Notes: generated by a model not told the origin, from the letters alone. 64,000 nucleotides of DNA from Centipeda flueggei ATCC 43531 (GCF_000160695.1 NZ_GG694006.1:976336-1040335), one strand, 5' to 3'; counted from the stretch's first letter, positions 45,584-56,522 are shown. Numbers and translations are program-made.

Positions 45584-46528
45584 TTAGAACAACTCTCCCT
45601 CGGCGATGCGCCCCATGAGCTCCTTCGACGGGATGAAGAAGAGCTGTCCCTTCAGTGCCGTCGAGTACTCGAGCAGGCGATCGTCCTGCGTAAACATATT
45701 GATGACCATCTTGTGCGTCACATCCCAGTGGCGTGCATAGCCGATAAAGTAGGTGCCGCGCACGCCCTCGCCCGGATTCGCATAGACGACGTTCATGCGC
45801 ACGATCTTGTGTTCCTCGTCGTCGCGGTTATCCTGCGAGATGATGTTGTGTGCGCGCGGGTCCTTCTCGTCATCGTCGAGCTCCAGATCGCTGTACTTCC
45901 GACGGCCGATGTACTTTTCCTGCACCTCGGTCGGCAGGGCGCGCCACGCATCGAGATCGTGAACATACTTCTGTGCGAAGGCATAGGAGCCATTGATGAA
46001 GTCGGGATCCTCCGCGCCAATGATCGCCCACTCCTTCGCCTCCTCACCGACGGGATTCTCCGTCCCGTCGATAAAGTCGATGATGGCGCGTCCCTCGCGA
46101 TAGTGGAAGCCGTGCGTCTCATCCACAACATCCACGATGGGGCGCAGGAAGCCCATGATCTGATCGACGACGAGATAGGTCGTCGATGCCTCATCTGCAC
46201 GTACGTGCAGGAAGAGATCGGCAGGCGTTGTCGGGGCCTGATGGTTCTTCCCATTGACGCCCTTGAAATCCTCTAATTCCTTCGGTTTCGCGGCATGCGG
46301 GAAAAGATACTCCCATGCGCGGTTGCTGAAGCCGAAGGTGAGCTTCACCGTCTCCGGTGCAACGCGGATGTTCATCGAACGCTGAATTGCTTCGATGCGA
46401 TCCGCCATATCGGCGATGATCTCACATTCCTTGTCTCTGTCCTCACGTTTCAGTGACAGCATGAGGAAAATGACGCTCTCCCCTGCGTCCTTAAACACGT
46501 CCTGTGCCAGATTTGCATTGACCTCCAT
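45584..46528 (-). CDS. Dyp-type peroxidase
   Basis: 314-aa haem peroxidase. The signature DFIDGTENP (GxxDG-like) and the C-terminal block NPGEGVRGTYFIGYARHW are present; the distal Asp of the GxxDG motif is intact. There is no signal peptide, so it should be cytoplasmic and may help detoxify peroxides. The ATG at 46528 with AAAGGAG was chosen over an upstream frame extension. It is monocistronic. Confidence 0.9.
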   Translation of the reverse strand: MEVNANLAQDVFKDAGESVIFLMLSLKREDRDKECEIIADMADRIEAIQRSMNIRVAPETVKLTFGFSNRAWEYLFPHAAKPKELEDFKGVNGKNHQAPTTPADLFLHVRADEASTTYLVVDQIMGFLRPIVDVVDETHGFHYREGRAIIDFIDGTENPVGEEAKEWAIIGAEDPDFINGSYAFAQKYVHDLDAWRALPTEVQEKYIGRRKYSDLELDDDEKDPRAHNIISQDNRDDEEHKIVRMNVVYANPGEGVRGTYFIGYARHWDVTHKMVINMFTQDDRLLEYSTALKGQLFFIPSKELMGRIAEGELF

Positions 46529-46571
46529 GGGACTCTCCTTTCTTGTCATACACAGCGATACACTACTATTT

Positions 46572-46650
46572 AGAAAGCACTGATAAATCCAGCACCGCCG
46601 TCTTCGTACATCTTTTTTGCCCGCACTTCAGCGGCAGACGCTCATATATG
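46572..46650. repeat. MITE-like repeat, copy 2 (half element)
   Basis: Begins AGAAAGCACTGATAAATC and continues CAGCACCGCCGTCTTCG, then TTTTTTGCCCGCACTT, matching the left half of the copy at 56250. The right half is missing. It lies right after the stop of the truncated chemoreceptor. Confidence 0.65.
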
Positions 46651-46653
46651 TGT

Positions 46654-47856
46654 TTATACCTTGAATCGCCCAACAAGCTCATCCAAATTGGCGGCAAGCC
46701 CCTTGAGATGCTCCGCCGTGGCGGCAAAGGCATCGAGGGAGGCGGTCTCCTGCTCGATGGCAGCTGCCGAGTCCTCCGTGAGACCCGTAATTTTTTTCGA
46801 CGCTGCGGCGACATCCTGCGCTGCCGCCGCAGCGACCTGCGCACAAGCACGCACCGCCTCGACGGAGGAGAGAAGCCCGGCGCGATCCGCACTCTCCGCA
46901 GGTATGAGCTTATGAATTTCCTGCATCTGTGCACAGATACCGCTGATGCTCGATGTGAGCATCTGAATCTCGTCATTCTGCTCGTTCGCACTCGCGGCAA
47001 CATTGGTAATGGCAACAGCGTTGTATTCAACTGCCCGGCTGTTCTCGACACTCGCCTGCCAGAGGTTGTCAGAGAGTCCCGAGACTTCCGCAGCACACGC
47101 CTGCGCCCGCTGCATAAGTTGGCGCAGATCACTGACAAAGCTGTTGAAGGAGCACACGATGCGTCCGATCTCATCATAACGCTCCGCCTCAAGCTGCTGC
47201 GTGAGATCTCCCTCCTTGCCGGCGACCTCACGAAAGGAGACGGTCAGAGCGGCAAGCGGGTGCAGAATATGTCGGATCATAACATAGGAGGAGCCAATAA
47301 AGATAAGCACGGACAGAACGATAACCACAAGTTCAATTCGCTTGGAGACGGCTATCTTTGCCTGACTGGCTTGGTCATACGCCGTAACGAGCTTGTCCAC
47401 CTCAGCCACATAGGCGGTCACACTGTCGGAAAGTGCCCTGTTTGCTGCATATTGATCCGCCGCAGTTTCCGCTCCCAAAACAGAAAGCACCTGACTTCGG
47501 TAGTTCTCCCACAGAGACCGAACCGTCTGGAGCTGTGCTGCAACGGCGGGATCAGCGGCAGGACGAATGCCCGCATCCGCACTCCCCTCGGCAAGCCCCG
47601 CAAGGATGTGATCATATTCCTCGATCTGCGCACGCATCGTCTGCCGAATGAGCATCTCCTCCTCCCCTTCTGCCGGCACAAGGCGCGCCGAGAGCCATGA
47701 AAGCTGATACGCACGCATGCGGAGAGAGCCGGAGGCATTGACGGCAGGAGAATCCCCCTCAATCTGGGCAAAAGTGAAAAAGTTCAGTCCGACAAGCCCG
47801 ATAATGAAGACGAAAAGGGCGACGAGTGTGATTCGCAGTTTATTATGAATGGACAT
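46654..47856 (-). CDS. Chemoreceptor paralogue lacking the signalling tip
   Basis: 400 aa. It is very similar to the neighbouring 554-aa receptor through the first helix ([15 protein letters not shown]), the PilJ-type ligand region ([15 protein letters not shown]), the second helix (about 178-198) and the HAMP domain. The cytoplasmic part then stops matching: the conserved hairpin tip ([19 protein letters not shown] in the neighbour) is absent, and the chain rejoins the neighbour only in the last 60 residues ([20 protein letters not shown]). About 150 residues are missing, so CheA/CheW control is unlikely. Confidence 0.85.
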   Translation of the reverse strand: MSIHNKLRITLVALFVFIIGLVGLNFFTFAQIEGDSPAVNASGSLRMRAYQLSWLSARLVPAEGEEEMLIRQTMRAQIEEYDHILAGLAEGSADAGIRPAADPAVAAQLQTVRSLWENYRSQVLSVLGAETAADQYAANRALSDSVTAYVAEVDKLVTAYDQASQAKIAVSKRIELVVIVLSVLIFIGSSYVMIRHILHPLAALTVSFREVAGKEGDLTQQLEAERYDEIGRIVCSFNSFVSDLRQLMQRAQACAAEVSGLSDNLWQASVENSRAVEYNAVAITNVAASANEQNDEIQMLTSSISGICAQMQEIHKLIPAESADRAGLLSSVEAVRACAQVAAAAAQDVAAASKKITGLTEDSAAAIEQETASLDAFAATAEHLKGLAANLDELVGRFKV

Positions 47857-47943
47857 AGTTCCCCTCTCGTTTCAACAGAAAAGTCCTCTCCGCTGGTATA
47901 TCGCAGGAAGAACGCGGCGCAATCCCCCATCTGATACATCCGC

Positions 47944-48103
47944 ATAAGAAATCGCTGAGGAAATAACCGCCGGTCGGTCGGTGCAGATTTTCCCTTCCAA
48001 GGAAAAAGTCCGACGCCCAGCAAAGGCTGTGCGGAAGATTGTTGACACAGGCCGGACGAAAAAAGATGCGCCAAGGAGCACACACGAATTTTATCCGCCC
48101 CCA
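47944..48103. repeat. MITE-like repeat, copy 3 (reverse orientation)
   Basis: On the minus strand it shares CCTGTGTCAACAA, TTTTCCTTGG, AATCTGCACC and CAGCGATT in the same order and spacing as the copy at 56250, about 160 bp long. It fills most of the gap between the two chemoreceptor genes. Confidence 0.65.
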
Positions 48104-48133
48104 TAAACATGGCATAACGGCGTCTCACTGGAG

Positions 48134-49798
48134 TCAGGTCTTGAACTTTCCGACGAGGCCGTCCAGCTTCGCCGACAGGCCGGACAAGTGCTCTGCGGCA
48201 GTGACGACCTGCTCCATGGTCGCGCTCTGCTCCTCGATGGCAGCTGCCGAGTCCTCGGTGAGCCCCGCAATCTGTTTTGCCGCTGACGCGACATTCCCAG
48301 ACGTATGCGCGACGTTCTGTGCGCCTGCCGATGCCGTCTGATTCAGCTGCACGATTTCAGCCGCCGCGCGGCGGCTCTCCTCGGAACTTGCGGCGATGGC
48401 ATTCAGTGAGGCACGCACCGCAGCGACCGCCTCCGTGATCTTCTCGAGATCACCGACCAGCTCTTGATTTGCACTGTGCGTCTCATGCACCTGCTGACGA
48501 ATGCCGGTCATCTTCTCCGTGACATCGTCCGCCGCAAGGCTCGAGCTCTCAGCGAGCTTGCGCACCTCCTCCGCGACGACAGCAAAACCACGTCCGCTCT
48601 CCCCTGCACGTGCAGCTTCGATCGCGGCGTTGAGCGCGAGCAGATTCGTCTGCTCCGAGATGCCCTTAATGAGCTCGATGATCTGATTGATGTCCTCCGC
48701 GTACTGTGTGAGCGTCTGCACATTCCGATCCATCGCCATGACAATATCGCGCAGGCCATCGGTCTGTGATGCGACACGTACCGCACCATCCCGGCCATCC
48801 GCTGCCTTTTCCTCAGAATCCGCCGAGAGTGCGGCAGAGCGTTTGGCAGCTGCGAGCATCTGCGCCATGTGCTCCGCGATCTGTGCCACATGGTCCGCGA
48901 GGGCCTGCATATCCGTATTCTGTTCATTCGCCCGCCCTGCGACATCGGTGACGGAGCCGGCGACCACTTCGACGGCCTTACTGCTCTCACCGCTTGCCTG
49001 CGAAAGTGCACCGGAGAGCTGTGCGACCTCCGCTGCGCTCTCCTGTGCACCGCGTATGATCGTACGCAGTTTCCCGATGAAGGTGTTGAAGTAGAGGACG
49101 ATCCGTCCGATTTCATCATCGCGCTCTGCGTGAAGCTGCTGCGTCAGATCCCCCTCGCCCTCGGAAATGCCGTGAAACGAGTCCGTCAGCGCCGCCAGCG
49201 GACGCAGAATCTGTGTAAGAATCAGCCAGAGTGCACCGCCCACCACGAGAACAGCAAGCAGGATCACGCCGAGCTGGATGTCCTTGGACCTCTCGATCTT
49301 CGCCTGTCCGGCGGCATCGTAGGCAGCGACCAGCTTGTTGACCTCCGCCACAAAGGGCGCAACCTCTTTTGCAGCCTTTGCCTCTGCGGCGCGGCGCGCC
49401 TCCTCGTCCGTTTCCTCGGCAGCGGCACGGATATCAGCACGATACGCCTCCCACAGCGGCTTCACAACGCCGAGCTGCCGCTGCACCGCCTCATCCGCGG
49501 GTGCCGTCAGCCCCATCGCCGCATCGCCCTGCTCCAGTCCCTTCAGAATACGATCGTAGTCCTCCAGATTCTTCTGCATCGCCGCACGCAGCGTCTGTGC
49601 GTCGCCCTCATCTGCCGACACGAGCCGTGCTGCCCCCCACGAGAGCTGATAGGCGCGCATCCGCAGCGAGCCGGAAGCGTTGACCGCGGGCGCGTCCCCC
49701 TTGAGTTCATTGAACGTAAAGAAGTTCAGCCCGACCAATCCGACAATGAAGACAAACAGCAAAACCAGAATCGACTGCAGTTTCGTGCGTATGCTCAT
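48134..49798 (-). CDS. Methyl-accepting chemotaxis protein (PilJ-type sensor)
   Basis: 554-aa transmembrane receptor. TM1 about 10-30, a periplasmic PilJ-type domain ([20 protein letters not shown]), TM2 about 185-205, HAMP, and a complete signalling domain with the tip [20 protein letters not shown] and [18 protein letters not shown]. PilJ-type sensors are related to the nitrate-sensing NarX fold; the ligand is unknown. A possible extended -10 promoter (TGCTATAAT) lies at 49876-49884. The next gene downstream is its truncated paralogue. Confidence 0.92.
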   Translation of the reverse strand: MSIRTKLQSILVLLFVFIVGLVGLNFFTFNELKGDAPAVNASGSLRMRAYQLSWGAARLVSADEGDAQTLRAAMQKNLEDYDRILKGLEQGDAAMGLTAPADEAVQRQLGVVKPLWEAYRADIRAAAEETDEEARRAAEAKAAKEVAPFVAEVNKLVAAYDAAGQAKIERSKDIQLGVILLAVLVVGGALWLILTQILRPLAALTDSFHGISEGEGDLTQQLHAERDDEIGRIVLYFNTFIGKLRTIIRGAQESAAEVAQLSGALSQASGESSKAVEVVAGSVTDVAGRANEQNTDMQALADHVAQIAEHMAQMLAAAKRSAALSADSEEKAADGRDGAVRVASQTDGLRDIVMAMDRNVQTLTQYAEDINQIIELIKGISEQTNLLALNAAIEAARAGESGRGFAVVAEEVRKLAESSSLAADDVTEKMTGIRQQVHETHSANQELVGDLEKITEAVAAVRASLNAIAASSEESRRAAAEIVQLNQTASAGAQNVAHTSGNVASAAKQIAGLTEDSAAAIEEQSATMEQVVTAAEHLSGLSAKLDGLVGKFKT

Positions 49799-49923
49799 CC
49801 CCGTCTCCCCCTTGCTGTGCAGCGCAAAGCTCCGTCGCGCGCTGCAAGCCTCTGAAAGTGTATTTGATACTATGAATTATAGCATAAGACATTCGGGAGA
49901 GCCATGAAAATTATCCATTATTT

Positions 49924-49966
49924 AAAAAAGGTCTGCTGCACGAAGTTTTCGCTTCATGCAGCAGAC
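49924..49966 (-). terminator. Terminator after the MsrA-like gene
   Basis: A 15-bp stem (GTCTGCTGCATGAAG with CTTCGTGCAGCAGAC, one wobble) with a 6-nt loop is followed on the minus strand by TTTTTT. It closes the mutAB-meaB operon. Confidence 0.9.
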
Positions 49967-49970
49967 ACAT

Positions 49971-50528
49971 TCACAATTTGACAAGTTCACGCAGGCGGGC
50001 GAGATCAATGTAGGTCTTTGCCTCCGGATGCCGCTGCAGATAGCCCTGATGCTTCTCCTCTGCCGGCTGGAAAGAGGTCAGCCGCTCCATCGTTGCGTGC
50101 ATAACGCGCCGTGCTGCCGCACTGCTGTTTGGGTCATTGAGTGTCAGGTGCTCCCCCGTCGCGGGGCAACGTCCCTTGCCTGCGAGAAAGGTGAGGTAGA
50201 GCGCGATCTGCGGCTCGTCCTCTGCGCTCTCGTAGAAGATGCCCGCGCGGTACATAGGGCCGCGCACATAGCCCTGCCCGTCGATGCTGTACGGCGTAAC
50301 GACAGAAAAATGCAGGTCGAGAAGCTGTGAGATGTCCGTCTTTTTGGGATCGTAAACGATCTCAACGCCCACACGACCGCCCGACGCGCCTGTCAGCGCA
50401 TCCTCGTGCGCGGTCTGCGGCGCAGCGTTGATGTAGCCCGTGCGGACGGAGACGATGCCGCGCCGTCCGCGAAACACCTCCTCGAGCTCGTACATATCCG
50501 CACCCGAAAGGCAGATGCGTTTCGTCAT
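49971..50528 (-). CDS. MsrA-like protein without catalytic cysteine
   Basis: 185 aa with the overall MsrA fold pattern (LEEVFRGRRGIVSVRTGYIN, RAGIFYES, QPAEEKHQGYLQRHP). The active-site GCFW motif, normally near residue 10, reads SGADMYE, so the catalytic Cys is Ala, and the usual GDRG Asp is replaced in YVRGPMYR. It is therefore unlikely to reduce methionine sulfoxide by the known mechanism. It is the last gene after meaB (12-bp gap), suggesting cotranscription with the mutase genes. Role unknown: binding protein or decaying gene. Confidence 0.8.
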   Translation of the reverse strand: MTKRICLSGADMYELEEVFRGRRGIVSVRTGYINAAPQTAHEDALTGASGGRVGVEIVYDPKKTDISQLLDLHFSVVTPYSIDGQGYVRGPMYRAGIFYESAEDEPQIALYLTFLAGKGRCPATGEHLTLNDPNSSAAARRVMHATMERLTSFQPAEEKHQGYLQRHPEAKTYIDLARLRELVKL

Positions 50529-50540
50529 GGGTACACCTCC

Positions 50541-51719
50541 TCAATTCGTAAAGAGGTCGACCTGCCGTCCCGCCGCACGGTGCACATCGAATACACTGAG
50601 CAGCTCCGCAACTGCCTGGGTCGGTGAGATGCCGCCCGAGAGGACCGCATCCTTTACCTCGGGCATACGCCCGCGCACAACGGCATCGTCGAAGAACAGG
50701 TTGTGCAGATGCTCGTCGATCATGCTGTTCATCCAGTCGAGCAGCTGCCCGTCGCGCCGCTTCTTCCACACGCCGCTCTTCGTGGTCTTCTCGCGAAAGA
50801 TGCGGATGATCTCCCACAGCTCGGCAAGTCCTGTCTTCTCGATCGCGGAGGCAAGGTAAGCGTGCGTCTCCCAGCCCGGTGTCGCGGGGCGGATAAACTC
50901 GATCATGCGCTCGTACTGCCCGCGTGCGACCTTCGCCTTGATGAGGTTGTCCCCGTCCGCCTTGTTGATGACGATCGCATCCGCAAGCTCCATGATGCCC
51001 TTCTTGATGCCTTGGAGTTCATCGCCCGCGCCCGTCAGCACGACGAGCAGGAAAAAGTCAACCATGGAGCGCACCGTCGTCTCGGACTGCCCGACGCCGA
51101 CGGTCTCGATGATGATAACGTCGTAGCCGGCCGCCTCGCAGAGCAGCATGGTCTCACGGCTCTTGCGCGCAACGCCGCCGAGTGTGCCGCCCGCAGGAGA
51201 GGGGCGGATGAATGCCTCGGGACGGCGCGAGAGGGTTCCCATACGTGTCTTGTCGCCGAGGATCGAGCCCTTCGTGACAGAACTTGTGGGATCAACGGTG
51301 AGCACAGCGACACGGTGTCCCGCATCGCAGAGCATATTGCCGAACGCCTCGATCATCGTGGACTTGCCTGCCCCCGGCACGCCTGTGATGCCGATGCGCA
51401 GAGCATTGCCCGTCTTCGGCAGCAGGCGCTGAAGCACGCGCTGGGCACGCTTGAAGTGCTTGCTGCTGTTGCTCTCGATGAGCGTGATCGCACGAGAAAG
51501 CGTCATGCGGTCGCCGCGGGCCACGCCCTCAACATAGTCATCTTCACTGAGGACAAGTTTGCGGTGGGACATCCCTGTCCCGTTCAGCAATTTCGGATTG
51601 ATGTTTCCGACGGTCAGATCCTTGATGCCCTCGATGCCGCCCATGACGCTCGTCGTAAACTTCGCATCGGCGTCCTCGGGTACCCAGTCGGGCCGTTCTG
51701 TGGTATATTTTTCGCTCAT
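50541..51719 (-). CDS. meaB: Methylmalonyl-CoA mutase-associated GTPase MeaB
   Basis: 392-aa G3E-family GTPase that gates cobalamin loading and protects the mutase. The P-loop GVPGAGKST, the Walker-B-like VDPTSSVTKGSILGDKTRM region, IETVGVGQSE and the base-specificity NKAD motif are visible. The start at 51719 has an AAAGGAGG site. It lies directly downstream of mutB, separated by a hairpin, and is a classic partner. Confidence 0.95.
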   Translation of the reverse strand: MSEKYTTERPDWVPEDADAKFTTSVMGGIEGIKDLTVGNINPKLLNGTGMSHRKLVLSEDDYVEGVARGDRMTLSRAITLIESNSSKHFKRAQRVLQRLLPKTGNALRIGITGVPGAGKSTMIEAFGNMLCDAGHRVAVLTVDPTSSVTKGSILGDKTRMGTLSRRPEAFIRPSPAGGTLGGVARKSRETMLLCEAAGYDVIIIETVGVGQSETTVRSMVDFFLLVVLTGAGDELQGIKKGIMELADAIVINKADGDNLIKAKVARGQYERMIEFIRPATPGWETHAYLASAIEKTGLAELWEIIRIFREKTTKSGVWKKRRDGQLLDWMNSMIDEHLHNLFFDDAVVRGRMPEVKDAVLSGGISPTQAVAELLSVFDVHRAAGRQVDLFTN

Positions 51720-51740
51720 AAAGCCTCCTTTCGTATGGCA

Positions 51741-51768
51741 AAACGCCGCCCTCTTGTTTGAGGGCGGC
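51741..51768 (-). terminator. Intercistronic hairpin between mutB and meaB
   Basis: GCCGCCCTC and GAGGGCGGC with a 6-nt loop, then GTTTTG on the minus strand. A weak T-run suggests partial termination or protection of the mutAB mRNA. Confidence 0.6.
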
Positions 51769-51781
51769 GCCATTGTATACC

Positions 51782-53980
51782 TTAACCTGCGGCCTCTTCC
51801 TTCGCGCGTGCGATGAGAAGGGTCAGGAGCTTGATGCCCGCCTCGGGGATGTTCGTACCCGGTGCGAAGATCGCAACCGCGCCGTGCTCGTAGAGGTTGT
51901 CATAGTCCTGCACGGGGATGACGCCGCCGATGCAGACCATGATGTCATCGCGGCCGAGCTTCTTCAGTTCATCGACGAGCTGCGGCAGGAGCGTGTTGTG
52001 TCCCGCTGCGAGGGAGCTGAACCCGACCATGTGCACGTCGTTGTCGACCGCGTCCTGCGCCGTCTCGGCGGGCGTCTGGAACAGGGGCCCCACGTCGACG
52101 TCCCAGCCCATGTCGGCGAAGGAGGATGCGATGACTTTCTGCCCGCGGTCGTGTCCGTCCTGTCCCATCTTCGCGACGAAGATACGCGGACGGCGGCCCG
52201 TGAGTTCCTCGAACTCGTCCGCCATCTCACGGGCGCGGTCAAGCTCGGTCTTGTCCGTAAACTCGGAGGAGTAAACGCCAGAAATCGTATGAATGACCGC
52301 CTGGAAGCGTCCCGAGACCTTCTCCACCGCATCGGAGATCTCGCCGAGCGAGGCGCGTGCGCGTGCCGCATCGACGGCCGCCTCGAGGAGGTTGCCGTTG
52401 TCGCGGCTCTCTGCCGCCTTCGTGATGCCCTCAAGGCAGCGGCGCACGTCGTCTGCGTTGCGCTCTGCGCGCAGTTTTTCGAGACGTTCCACCTGTGCCT
52501 GGCGCACCGCTGTATTGTCGATCGCGAGGATCTGCAGGGGATCTTCCTTTTCGAGGCGATACTTGTTCACGCCGACAATGCTCTCCAGCCCAGAGTCAAT
52601 CTGCGCCTGACGGCGTGCCGCCGCCTCCTCGATGCGCATCTTCGGCAGTCCCGTCGAGATCGCCTTTGCCATGCCGCCGAGGGACTCGACCTCCTGGATG
52701 TGTGCCCAAGCACGGCGAATGATCTCGTTTGTGAGTGACTCGACGTAGTAGGAGCCGCCCCACGGGTCGATGATCTTGCAGACGCTCGTCTCGTCCTGAA
52801 TGTAAAGCTGCGTGTTGCGTGCGATGCGTGCCGAGAAGTCCGTCGGCAGGGCGATCGCCTCATCGAGCGCATTCGTATGGAGCGACTGTGTGTGCCCGAG
52901 TGCCGCTCCCATCGCCTCCATCGCCGTGCGCGCGATATTGTTGAACGGATCCTGCGCTGTGAGTGACCAGCCCGAGGTCTGGCTGTGCGTGCGGAGCGCC
53001 ATCGATTTGTCGTTCTTCGCGCCGAAGGACTTGACAATCTTCGCCCAGAGAACGCGCGCCGCACGCATCTTGGCAACCTCCATAAAGTAGTTCTTGCCGA
53101 TCGCCCAGAAGAATGAGAGACGCTTCGCGAAGTCGTCAACGGCAAGTCCCGCCTTGATGCCCGTGCGGATGTACTCAAGACCGTCCGCGAGCGTGTAGCC
53201 CAGCTCGATGTCCGCCGGCGCACCGGCCTCCTGCATGTGGTAGCCGGAGATGGAGATGCTGTTGAACTTCGGCATATACTTCGTCGTGTACTCGAAGATG
53301 TCGCCGATGATGCGCATGGACATCTCCGGCGGGTAGATGTAGGTATTGCGCACCATGAACTCTTTCAGAATATCGTTCTGAATCGTGCCCGCCATGATCT
53401 TCTTATCGACGCCCTGTTCTTCGCCCGAAACGATGAAGAACGCGAGGATCGGCAGCACTGCGCCGTTCATCGTCATGGAAACGGACATCTGGTCGAGCGG
53501 AATGCCCGAGAACAGGATGTTCATGTCCAGCATGGAGCAGACCGAGACGCCTGCCTTGCCCACGTCGCCGACCACGCGCGGATTGTCCGCATCATAGCCG
53601 CGGTGCGTCGGGAGGTCAAATGCGATCGAGAGGCCCTTCTGCCCGGCGGCGAGGTTGCGCCGATAGAAGGCGTTCGACTCCTCGGCCGTCGAGAACCCCG
53701 CGTACTGGCGCACCGTCCACGGACGGAACACGTACATCGTGGAGTAGGGTCCGCGCAGGCAGGGCGGAATCCCGCTCGCAAAGTCGAGGTGGTTCATGTG
53801 CGCATAGACATCGTGATCGTAGAACGGTTTCACGGGGATGCGCTCCATCGTCTTGTGTGTGAGTGCCTCAAACGTCCGTCCCGTACCGCCTTCGAAAAGG
53901 GCGCGCCATTCCTTGGAGTCTGCGGACGGGCTTTCGCCGAGGCTCATGCCCGTGAAATCCGGGTTCGTAAAGCCTGCCAT
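51782..53980 (-). CDS. mutB: Methylmalonyl-CoA mutase, large (catalytic) subunit
   Basis: 732 aa, adenosylcobalamin-dependent; interconverts succinyl-CoA and methylmalonyl-CoA in propionate formation. The TIM-barrel domain spans about 1-560 ([20 protein letters not shown], then [16 protein letters not shown]). The C-terminal B12 domain has the DxHxxG motif in GQDGHDRG with cobalt-ligand His610, and [10 protein letters not shown] plus GGVIPVQDY. It overlaps the mutA stop by one base, giving an alpha-beta pair. Confidence 0.97.
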   Translation of the reverse strand: MAGFTNPDFTGMSLGESPSADSKEWRALFEGGTGRTFEALTHKTMERIPVKPFYDHDVYAHMNHLDFASGIPPCLRGPYSTMYVFRPWTVRQYAGFSTAEESNAFYRRNLAAGQKGLSIAFDLPTHRGYDADNPRVVGDVGKAGVSVCSMLDMNILFSGIPLDQMSVSMTMNGAVLPILAFFIVSGEEQGVDKKIMAGTIQNDILKEFMVRNTYIYPPEMSMRIIGDIFEYTTKYMPKFNSISISGYHMQEAGAPADIELGYTLADGLEYIRTGIKAGLAVDDFAKRLSFFWAIGKNYFMEVAKMRAARVLWAKIVKSFGAKNDKSMALRTHSQTSGWSLTAQDPFNNIARTAMEAMGAALGHTQSLHTNALDEAIALPTDFSARIARNTQLYIQDETSVCKIIDPWGGSYYVESLTNEIIRRAWAHIQEVESLGGMAKAISTGLPKMRIEEAAARRQAQIDSGLESIVGVNKYRLEKEDPLQILAIDNTAVRQAQVERLEKLRAERNADDVRRCLEGITKAAESRDNGNLLEAAVDAARARASLGEISDAVEKVSGRFQAVIHTISGVYSSEFTDKTELDRAREMADEFEELTGRRPRIFVAKMGQDGHDRGQKVIASSFADMGWDVDVGPLFQTPAETAQDAVDNDVHMVGFSSLAAGHNTLLPQLVDELKKLGRDDIMVCIGGVIPVQDYDNLYEHGAVAIFAPGTNIPEAGIKLLTLLIARAKEEAAG

Positions 53981-56163
53981 TACGCAATCATCCCTTTCTG
54001 TTTCTGGAGACCCTCGAGGATCTCATAGCAGTTCGCGCGGACGGAGATATATTCGTCAATGCCCGCTTCCTTGTATGTCTCAAGCAGATCCTTCGGAGCG
54101 GCGCCTGCGAGAAAAACACGTGCCTGCGGCAGCACCTTGTGGAGCTTTGGTGCGAGGGCAGGGACGATCTCGGGATAGGTCGCATCCGTGGAGCAGATGA
54201 CGACGGCATCCGCACCGCTTGCACGTGCCGCCTCCGCTGCCTCATCGACGGTCTTAAAGCCGTCGTTGCCGAGTACCTCGAATGCACCGACCTGCAGGAA
54301 GCCTGTGGTAAAATCCGCGCGCGCCTTGTGCTGCGGGATGGGGCCCATGTTCGCGAGGAAGATCTTCACATTGTCGTCCTTCGCCGCCTTATAGTCCTCT
54401 GTGCGCCGGCGCAGCGCCTCAAAGCGTTCGCTCCAGCGATGCGGGGCAATCGCCGCGACCATCTCCGCACCTTTCCCCGCTGTGAGCGCCGCCATCAGCT
54501 CGGCAATCGTCGCCCCCGCAAGCGCCGCCTCAACAGCATTCTGAACGGAACCATCTGCCTTGAACGCCGCAAGTGTCTCGTCGCGGTGCTTTGTGTCGAT
54601 GTCGGAGAGATATGCTTCGATATCTTTCGTGCGCTGTGCCTTGAGTGCCGCCGTATCCTCGGCGCGTGTCTCGAGCAGCGTCTCCGTCATGTTCGGATAC
54701 ATGTTGTTGCCGACAATGCGGTCGCGGCGCAGATCGGCATTCTTAAAGCGGTCGGCGAGCACCTTCGCGATGCCCTCCTGAACCGTGCCTGCACGCAGTG
54801 CCGCAACGATGCCGCCCTCTTTCTCGATGCCTTGGAACGCCGCCCAGATTTTTTCCTTCATCTGGCGCGTCAGCGTCTCAACCGCCCACGAGCCGCCGGC
54901 GGGGTCGATCGGCTGCAGGAGACCGAATTCCTCCTGGAGCATGATCTGGACGTTGCGCGCAATGCGGCGCGAAAACTCATCGCCCTTGCGGATGGGTTCA
55001 TCAAACGGCGCACTCTCGAAGGAGTCGATGCCGCCGACAACGCCCGAGAAGATCTCCGTTGTGTTGCGGAGCATATTGACGTAGGGATCGTAGATGGTCT
55101 TGAAGAAGAGTGCGGGGCGCGCATGGATGCGCATCTTCTGCGCCTCGGCATTCCCGCCGAAGGCCTTCACGATCTGTGCCCAGAGCGGGCGCACAGCGCG
55201 CAGCTTAGCGATCTGCAGGAAGAAGTTTGCCCCCATTGATAACGCAAAGGCAATCTGCGATGCCGCCGCATCGATCGTGAGGCCCCGCTCACAGAGGGCA
55301 CGCAGATACGCCGTCGCCGCGGCGAGAACTGCCGCAACCTCCTGTACATCGTTCGCCCCGCCGCTGCTGTAGACGTCGCTGCGCACGAATACCGTACGCA
55401 GATGCGGTGCGTTCACCGTCGCCCAGCGCGCCGCCGCCGCGAGACTGTCATAGTATGAGTCAAGGGACGCAGGCAGTTTTCCGTCTGTCACAAGAGCGCC
55501 GATGGGATCTGCACCGACAATGCCACGCACATTCTTCATATCCTCGCCTGCTGCACGGCGTGCCGCCGCGACGAGCGCGAGCAGGGGCACGGCATTTGCG
55601 CCCGTGTAGACGTAGAGGGGGAACTTCGCGAGGTCAAGTCCCGTGAGGAGGACGTGCATGTCCTCGACCGTCGTCACACTCGTCCCCGTGTCGCCGACCT
55701 TCTCCGCCTGACGCGCATCCACACCGGCGCGCGACGCCGTATCGAGCACAATGTGGTAGATCGTTGCGCCCTTGTCGTTCTCATGGCGCAGGAGTTCGTT
55801 GTTCTCCGCCGGGAGCGTCTCGTCACACGCCTGCGCGATGCCCCACGGCTTGCCGATGTAGCCCGCCGCATCCACGCCGCGCAGATAGTCCCCCATGCCG
55901 GGCATAACTCCCTTCGGCAGGATGTCCTCCGTATGCTTCCGCGTGTACATGGGGTCAAAGGTGATCCCCTCATAGGTCTTCGTGAACATCTTCTTTTCGA
56001 ACGGCGCGCCCTTCAGGAGTGCCTCACAGGCGGCTTTCCACTCCTCATCCGTGGGCGGCGTGAATTCATCGAGCGGAACATCGGGGAAATCCTCGACATC
56101 CGCCGATTTCTTCAGAAGCTTCTGAAGTTCCTCGTCGCTCGACCGCTCTTTTTCTTCCGGCAT
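53980..56163 (-). CDS. mutA: Methylmalonyl-CoA mutase, small subunit
   Basis: 727 aa, homologous to MutB but non-catalytic. The barrel domain is present ([34 protein letters not shown]), but the C-terminal domain has [17 protein letters not shown] in place of DxHxxG, so the cobalt ligand is absent as expected of a small subunit. The ribosome site is AGGAGG. Its leader has an 8-bp hairpin at 56200-56222. No convincing promoter was found between it and the repeat at 56250-56412. Confidence 0.95.
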   Translation of the reverse strand: MPEEKERSSDEELQKLLKKSADVEDFPDVPLDEFTPPTDEEWKAACEALLKGAPFEKKMFTKTYEGITFDPMYTRKHTEDILPKGVMPGMGDYLRGVDAAGYIGKPWGIAQACDETLPAENNELLRHENDKGATIYHIVLDTASRAGVDARQAEKVGDTGTSVTTVEDMHVLLTGLDLAKFPLYVYTGANAVPLLALVAAARRAAGEDMKNVRGIVGADPIGALVTDGKLPASLDSYYDSLAAAARWATVNAPHLRTVFVRSDVYSSGGANDVQEVAAVLAAATAYLRALCERGLTIDAAASQIAFALSMGANFFLQIAKLRAVRPLWAQIVKAFGGNAEAQKMRIHARPALFFKTIYDPYVNMLRNTTEIFSGVVGGIDSFESAPFDEPIRKGDEFSRRIARNVQIMLQEEFGLLQPIDPAGGSWAVETLTRQMKEKIWAAFQGIEKEGGIVAALRAGTVQEGIAKVLADRFKNADLRRDRIVGNNMYPNMTETLLETRAEDTAALKAQRTKDIEAYLSDIDTKHRDETLAAFKADGSVQNAVEAALAGATIAELMAALTAGKGAEMVAAIAPHRWSERFEALRRRTEDYKAAKDDNVKIFLANMGPIPQHKARADFTTGFLQVGAFEVLGNDGFKTVDEAAEAARASGADAVVICSTDATYPEIVPALAPKLHKVLPQARVFLAGAAPKDLLETYKEAGIDEYISVRANCYEILEGLQKQKGMIA

Positions 56164-56199
56164 AGTACGTCCTCCTTTAATTTATTCCGGGAAGGCTCT

Positions 56200-56222
56200 G
56201 TCAGTTCAATGGATGAACTGAC
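56200..56222 (-). promoter_or_regulatory. Hairpin in the mutA leader
   Basis: GTCAGTTC and GAACTGAC form a perfect 8-bp inverted repeat with a 7-nt loop, 37 bp before the mutA start and without a T-run. Operator or RNA structure; cannot be told apart. Confidence 0.5.
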
Positions 56223-56249
56223 GTAGAAAAAAGCAATTCTGTGCGGGTT

Positions 56250-56412
56250 AGGGAAGCACTGATAAATTCAGCACCGCCATCTTAGCGCATTCTTTTCGCC
56301 CTGCCTGTGTCAACAAACCTCCACAGAGTACCACTCTGCGTCCGGTTTGTTTCCTTGGCAGGACAAAAATTCTGCACCAATCTGACGGACTTCATTTTAT
56401 CAGCGATTCCCT
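56250..56412. repeat. MITE-like palindromic repeat, copy 4 (most complete)
   Basis: About 163 bp. The ends AGGGAAGCACTGATAAAT and ATTTTATCAGCGATTCCCT are near-perfect inverted repeats. Inside, CCTGCC/GGCAGG, AACAAACC/GGTTTGTT and CAGAGT/ACTCTG pair in nested order, so the whole element can fold into one long hairpin. No open frame. It lies between the riboswitch region and mutA. Confidence 0.75.
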
Positions 56413-56522
56413 GAATTTTTGCCGCTGTCAATGAGATGTGCCGAACGCGTAGAAGGAACTACGTGGAGGCGCAGCGAAGCAGAGAGCGGCAAAAAGATAA
56501 ACGCGCGGAATTGCATTCCTTG

